Shown: positions 5,647 through 8,286 of the stretch, one piece after another
Layout of the letters: each line of letters opens with the position of its first letter
Position numbering within the stretch: position 1 is the first letter of the stretch
Assembly (NCBI GenBank): GCA_028717165.1
Contig: JAQUOK010000107.1
Span: forward strand, 1 to 8,286
DNA: 8,286 nt
From: Victivallaceae bacterium
GTDB lineage: Bacteria; Verrucomicrobiota; Lentisphaeria; Victivallales; Victivallaceae
Direction of reading: 5' to 3'
Notes under the pieces: generated by a model
Told to the model about the DNA's origin: nothing
The model's database searches: none
Seen by the model: the letters and a program-made list of their open reading frames with translations, nothing else
Translations under genes and position numbers: made by a program

Positions 5647-6765
5647 ATGAAAATTATTGCCGATAACAAGATACCGTTTTTGAAAGGCGCGCTTGAACCG
5701 TATGCGGAAGTGATATACCTGCCCGGAGCCAAGACCGGCCCGGAGGAAGTGAAAGACGCCGACGCGCTTATTACCCGGACCCGTACCGAATGCGACGAAA
5801 AGCTCCTGAAAGGTTCAAAGGTAAAATTCATAGCCAGCGCTACTATCGGATACGATCATATAGATACCGCCTGGGTTGGGGCCAACGGCATTAAGTGGAC
5901 TAACGCGCCGGGCTGCAATTCCTCGTCCGTGGCCCAGTATATCTGTTCCGTTCTGCTGAATCTCGCCTGTGGCCGCGGGTTTTCCCTGCGCGGCAGAACC
6001 CTCGGCGTGGTCGGAGTCGGCAATGTCGGTTCGAAAGTCGCCAGGGTCGGCGAGGCTCTGGGAATGCGGGTACTGCTCAACGACCCGCCGCGCGCTGAAA
6101 AGGAAGGGCAGGGCGGCTTTGTCGATTTGGCGCGGCTAGTTGCCGGCTCTGATTTTATCACCATGCACGTGCCGCTGGAAACAAGCGGAAAATACCCGAC
6201 TTTTCACTTGGGGAATAAGGAATTGTTCAAGGCGATGAAGCCGACTGCGTTTTACATTAATTCTTCGCGCGGCGCGGTTTGCGATAATCGGGCGTTGAAG
6301 GAAGCGTTGAAGGATTCGGATATTGCCGGAGCGGTGCTGGACGTCTGGGAAAACGAACCGAACCTGGATTTGGAACTTTTGGATCTGGTTGATTTCGGGA
6401 CGCCGCATATTGCCGGGTATTCAGCCGACGGCAAGGCCAACGGGACGGCGATGAGCGTTAACGCAATTTCTGAATTTTTCGGTTTGGGCTTGGAAAACTG
6501 GTATCCGTCCGATGTTCCGGCTCCGGAGAATACTGTTCTGAAAATTCCCGGAGAAGGAAGTTTTGAGGAAAGATTACTTGCGGCGGTTAATCCGTCTTAT
6601 AATGTAAAAGAAGACTGCGGGCGTCTGCGTGAATCGCCGGGAACTTTTGAAAAACAGCGCGGCGATTATCCGTTGCGCCGCGAGTTCCCGGTATTTACGG
6701 TGGAATGCGCTGACGCGGAAATCGGCAAAGTGCTTGCCCGGCTTGGTTTCAAAGTCAATTCTTAG
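5647..6765 (+). CDS. pdxB: Erythronate-4-phosphate dehydrogenase
   Basis: 372 residues, close to the E. coli enzyme. It oxidises 4-phosphoerythronate to 3-hydroxy-4-phosphohydroxy-alpha-ketobutyrate, the second step of the DXP-dependent route to pyridoxal phosphate, in the cytosol. Features in order: substrate domain with SATIGYDHID (64-73) and NAPGCNSSSVAQY (86-98); NAD-binding Rossmann loop GVVGVGNVG (120-128) ending in NDPPR (145-149), a PdxB-type variant; catalytic Arg208 in NSSRGAVCDN, Glu237 in WENEP and His254 in TPHIAGYS, the same numbers as in E. coli PdxB; and the C-terminal dimerisation domain from about residue 290. The start fits the family N-terminus, but no Shine-Dalgarno is visible because a heptamer repeat runs up to it. 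thiI starts ten bases after the TAG. Confidence 0.94.
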   Translation: MKIIADNKIPFLKGALEPYAEVIYLPGAKTGPEEVKDADALITRTRTECDEKLLKGSKVKFIASATIGYDHIDTAWVGANGIKWTNAPGCNSSSVAQYICSVLLNLACGRGFSLRGRTLGVVGVGNVGSKVARVGEALGMRVLLNDPPRAEKEGQGGFVDLARLVAGSDFITMHVPLETSGKYPTFHLGNKELFKAMKPTAFYINSSRGAVCDNRALKEALKDSDIAGAVLDVWENEPNLDLELLDLVDFGTPHIAGYSADGKANGTAMSVNAISEFFGLGLENWYPSDVPAPENTVLKIPGEGSFEERLLAAVNPSYNVKEDCGRLRESPGTFEKQRGDYPLRREFPVFTVECADAEIGKVLARLGFKVNS

Positions 6766-6769
6766 AGGA
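6764..6769 (+). promoter_or_regulatory. thiI Shine-Dalgarno overlapping the pdxB stop codon
   Basis: AGAGGA shares its first two bases with the pdxB TAG (6763-6765) and stands six bases before the thiI ATG at 6776. This fixes the thiI start against the longer open frame from 6629 and suggests translational coupling of the two genes. Confidence 0.75.
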
Positions 6770-6775
6770 AATCTT

Positions 6776-7981
6776 ATGTATAACGCGATTATCTGCCGTT
6801 ACCACGAAATAGCGATAAAAGGCGGCAACCGCTCGATGTTCGAGAAACGCATGGTCGAGAACATGTATTATCTCCTGCGCAAGGTTCATGACATCAGGAT
6901 TTCGCGTGTGCGGGGACGGATCTGGATAGAGCGCAAAGACAAAGAACTTTTTACGGATGAACAGCTCGAGATCATTGACGAACAGCTTCAGCGCGCTTTC
7001 GGCCTGGAGTCTTTTTCCCCGGTGATAATGTGCGAGCCGACCATGGACGCCATGAAAAAGGCGGTTGATGTTTCCTGCCGCCCTTATTTTGCCAAGGCTT
7101 TCGAAGCCAAACCGGTAGTTTCCTTCAGGATAAGGGCCAAGCGCAGCAACAAGAATTTCGAGCTTGATTCCAGGGGTATCGAAATCGAACTGGCGCGGGA
7201 AGTCGGCAGGGAATACGATTACGATTCGCTGACCATAAATCTGGAAGAGGCCGATGTTACCGTCTGGTGTGAGCTGCGCTGTGAATTCGCCTTTATTTAT
7301 TATGATATTATCCGCGGTCCCGGCGGCCTGCCGGTGGGAAGCAATTCCCCGGTGCTGGCGCTGCTTTCGGGCGGGATTGATTCCCCGGCGGCCTGCTGCG
7401 AAATAATGAAGCGCGGCTGCCGCTGTGATTTCATTACTTTTCACAGTTCGCCTTATACGCCGCCGGCGACGGTCGATAAAGTCCGCCGCATAGCGCATCA
7501 CCTGAATCTGTTTCAGCCTCCCGCCCGTTTATTCATCTGTAACCTGGCGCCCTTGCAGAAACTTATCCGGGACAAATGCAATCCCCGTTTCAGGACGGTG
7601 CTTTACCGCCGGATGATGTTCCGCATTGCCCGGGCGGTTGCGGTCAGACATAAACGTCAGGCCCTGGTTACCGGTGAGTCGGTCGGGCAGGTGGCGAGCC
7701 AGACGATAAAGAACATGGCGGCGATCGATGCGGCGATTGATATGCTGGTTCTGCGTCCGTTGGTGGGTACGGATAAAAACGACGCCATTGCGCTGGCGAG
7801 GCGGATAGGCACGTTTGATATGTCAAGTGAACAGGTGCCCGACAGCTGCACGGTGTTCGCACCGTCCAATCCCGCCACGGCGGTCGTTTTGAGCAAAATA
7901 CTGGAGGATGAAGCCAGAATCCCGGAATACCCGGCAATGCTGAAAGAAATAGTTGAAAATATAGAAATCTTAACCCCTTGA
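6776..7981 (+). CDS. thiI: tRNA 4-thiouridine synthetase (ThiI), without rhodanese domain
   Basis: 401 residues. It adenylates and thiolates U8 of tRNA to s4U, and in many bacteria the same protein delivers sulfur for the thiamine thiazole. Domains in order: N-terminal ferredoxin-like domain starting MYNAIICRYHEIAIKGGN (1-18); THUMP RNA-binding domain to about 180, including VVSFRIRAKRSNKNFEL (114-130); and the PP-loop ATP pyrophosphatase domain with LLSGGIDSPAACCEI (196-210) and the ThiI signature TGESVGQVASQTIKNM (299-314). C358 in PDSCTVFAPSNP matches the conserved cysteine (C344 in E. coli). There is no C-terminal rhodanese domain, as in the Bacillus type, so a partner cysteine desulfurase must hand over sulfur directly. 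The frame is open from 6629, but the Shine-Dalgarno and family N-terminus place the start at 6776. It lies ten bases after pdxB and 14 bases before the Cys-rich small gene. Confidence 0.95.
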   Translation: MYNAIICRYHEIAIKGGNRSMFEKRMVENMYYLLRKVHDIRISRVRGRIWIERKDKELFTDEQLEIIDEQLQRAFGLESFSPVIMCEPTMDAMKKAVDVSCRPYFAKAFEAKPVVSFRIRAKRSNKNFELDSRGIEIELAREVGREYDYDSLTINLEEADVTVWCELRCEFAFIYYDIIRGPGGLPVGSNSPVLALLSGGIDSPAACCEIMKRGCRCDFITFHSSPYTPPATVDKVRRIAHHLNLFQPPARLFICNLAPLQKLIRDKCNPRFRTVLYRRMMFRIARAVAVRHKRQALVTGESVGQVASQTIKNMAAIDAAIDMLVLRPLVGTDKNDAIALARRIGTFDMSSEQVPDSCTVFAPSNPATAVVLSKILEDEARIPEYPAMLKEIVENIEILTP

Positions 7982-7985
7982 GATC

Positions 7986-7991
7986 AGGAGG
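7986..7991 (+). promoter_or_regulatory. Strong Shine-Dalgarno of the Cys-rich small gene
   Basis: AGGAGG begins five bases after the thiI TGA and stands four bases before the ATG at 7996. It is strong support that the tiny downstream ORF is translated. Confidence 0.8.
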
Positions 7992-7995
7992 AAAT

Positions 7996-8118
7996 ATGTC
8001 AAACGACACTAAAAACCCGGATTGTAAATGTCCTTATTCCTGTCCGCGCCATGGTGAATGCGAAAAATGCCAGGCATATCACCGCCGCCACGGGGAACGC
8101 ACGTATTGCGGTAAATAG
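7996..8118 (+). CDS. Small Cys-rich protein, DUF6485-like, probably zinc-binding
   Basis: 40 residues, starting MSNDTKNPDC and ending in TAG at 8116-8118. Six cysteines (C10, C12, C16, C22, C25, C38) and three histidines (H19, H29, H32) give the pattern C-x-C-x3-C-x2-H-G-x-C-x2-C-x3-YH. The CxRHGxCxxCxxYHRxxGExxYC layout resembles small bacterial proteins annotated as DUF6485. I recall that family from its pattern and have not checked it. The metal ligands suggest a single zinc knuckle-like fold. It has no signal peptide. It begins 14 bases after thiI with a strong ribosome site, so it belongs to the pdxB-thiI operon. A role beside ThiI is only inferred from position. Confidence 0.72.
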   Translation: MSNDTKNPDCKCPYSCPRHGECEKCQAYHRRHGERTYCGK

Positions 8119-8286
8119 TCGTTACTGAAAAAGTCTGTTTTGCTTCATAATCTGGAGCTGTAATTGTTTAGTCCCAAAATGTTGTTTCCCCTGAAAAATT
8201 CTTCATTTTTTTCAGGCCTACATGCTTGAGTCATTTTCTGATTCATAGCGCCTCCATGGTTAAGTTGTTGTTATTTTTCGGAAAAA
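8119..8286. other. Final spacer, no firm gene
   Basis: It contains an inverted repeat, CCTGAAAAA (8190-8198) with TTTTTCAGG (8208-8216), a nine-base stem with a nine-base loop. No T-run follows on either strand, so it is not a convincing terminator of the pdxB-thiI operon, although it could still end or protect transcripts. A short minus-strand ORF overlaps it and is listed separately. Confidence 0.5.
8145..8246 (-). CDS. Possible 33-residue ORF, unrecognised
   Basis: It starts at the ATG at 8244-8246, with GGAGG four bases upstream, and ends at a TGA at 8145-8147. The product begins MNQKMTQACRPEKNEEFF and is hydrophilic, with no known motif. The ribosome site is good, but the ORF is tiny, its DNA forms a hairpin, and it could be a chance frame or the decayed start of a longer gene. 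It is kept at low confidence. Confidence 0.25.
   Translation of the reverse strand: MNQKMTQACRPEKNEEFFRGNNILGLNNYSSRL

Noticed and set aside
6629..6775. 49-codon N-terminal extension of thiI
   Set aside because: It lies inside pdxB in another frame, lacks a good ribosome site, and does not fit the ThiI N-terminus, which begins at MYNAIICRYHEIAIKGG with AGAGGA upstream.
6755..7501. 248-codon minus-strand ORF within thiI
   Set aside because: It is antisense to a clear ThiI coding region, is rich in arginine and histidine as expected of a shadow frame, and has no domain.
8190..8216. Intrinsic terminator for the pdxB-thiI operon
   Set aside because: The stem is AT-rich and no T-run follows on either strand. 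It is recorded only as an inverted repeat.

Overview
The window looks like bacterial chromosome of a PVC-group organism, most likely Lentisphaerae/Victivallales or a close relative. This is an inference. It rests on the LL-diaminopimelate aminotransferase route to lysine and peptidoglycan, a HEAT-type lipoprotein, and short dispersed intergenic repeats ending in CTCGCCCTCC. No rRNA, tRNA, CRISPR array, insertion sequence or phage gene is recognisable, and most of the genes are housekeeping.

Left part (1-3333). The 3' end of an unrecognised plus-strand gene (1-120) converges on a minus-strand block. A cluster of small inverted and direct repeats (137-281) separates them. Reading right to left, the minus-strand genes are a fused nucleotidyltransferase-HEPN protein (3333-2467), a minimal NifU/Nfu iron-sulfur scaffold domain (2432-2202), a HEAT-repeat lipoprotein (2087-936) and trmB, the tRNA m7G46 methyltransferase (935-312). 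The lipoprotein stop codon directly abuts the trmB start, so those two are probably translationally coupled.

Middle (3334-5265). dapL is on the minus strand (4996-3758). Just behind it is the wreck of a phosphate-transport pair: the first ~63 codons of a DUF47/PhoU-like gene run out of frame into ~33 codons of a PiT phosphate permease, followed by non-homologous DNA carrying another copy of the dispersed repeat. A 269-base divergent spacer lies between dapL and the plus-strand genes and contains a perfect 6-3-6 palindrome.

Right part (5266-8286), plus strand. The order is a DUF1805 protein, a short spacer with a GC hairpin and seven degenerate heptanucleotide repeats, pdxB (erythronate-4-phosphate dehydrogenase, vitamin B6 synthesis), thiI (tRNA 4-thiouridine synthetase without a rhodanese domain), and a 40-residue cysteine-rich protein resembling DUF6485. 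pdxB, thiI and the small protein are tightly spaced and probably form one operon. The last ~170 bases hold at most one dubious tiny ORF.

Two genes act on tRNA (trmB, thiI), and two touch sulfur or Fe-S chemistry (the Nfu domain, thiI). PdxB leads to PLP, the cofactor of DapL. The most unusual items are the DUF47/PiT deletion scar, the NTase-HEPN fusion, the heptad repeat abutting the pdxB start, and the Cys-rich miniprotein coupled to thiI. I see no clearly new multi-gene system.
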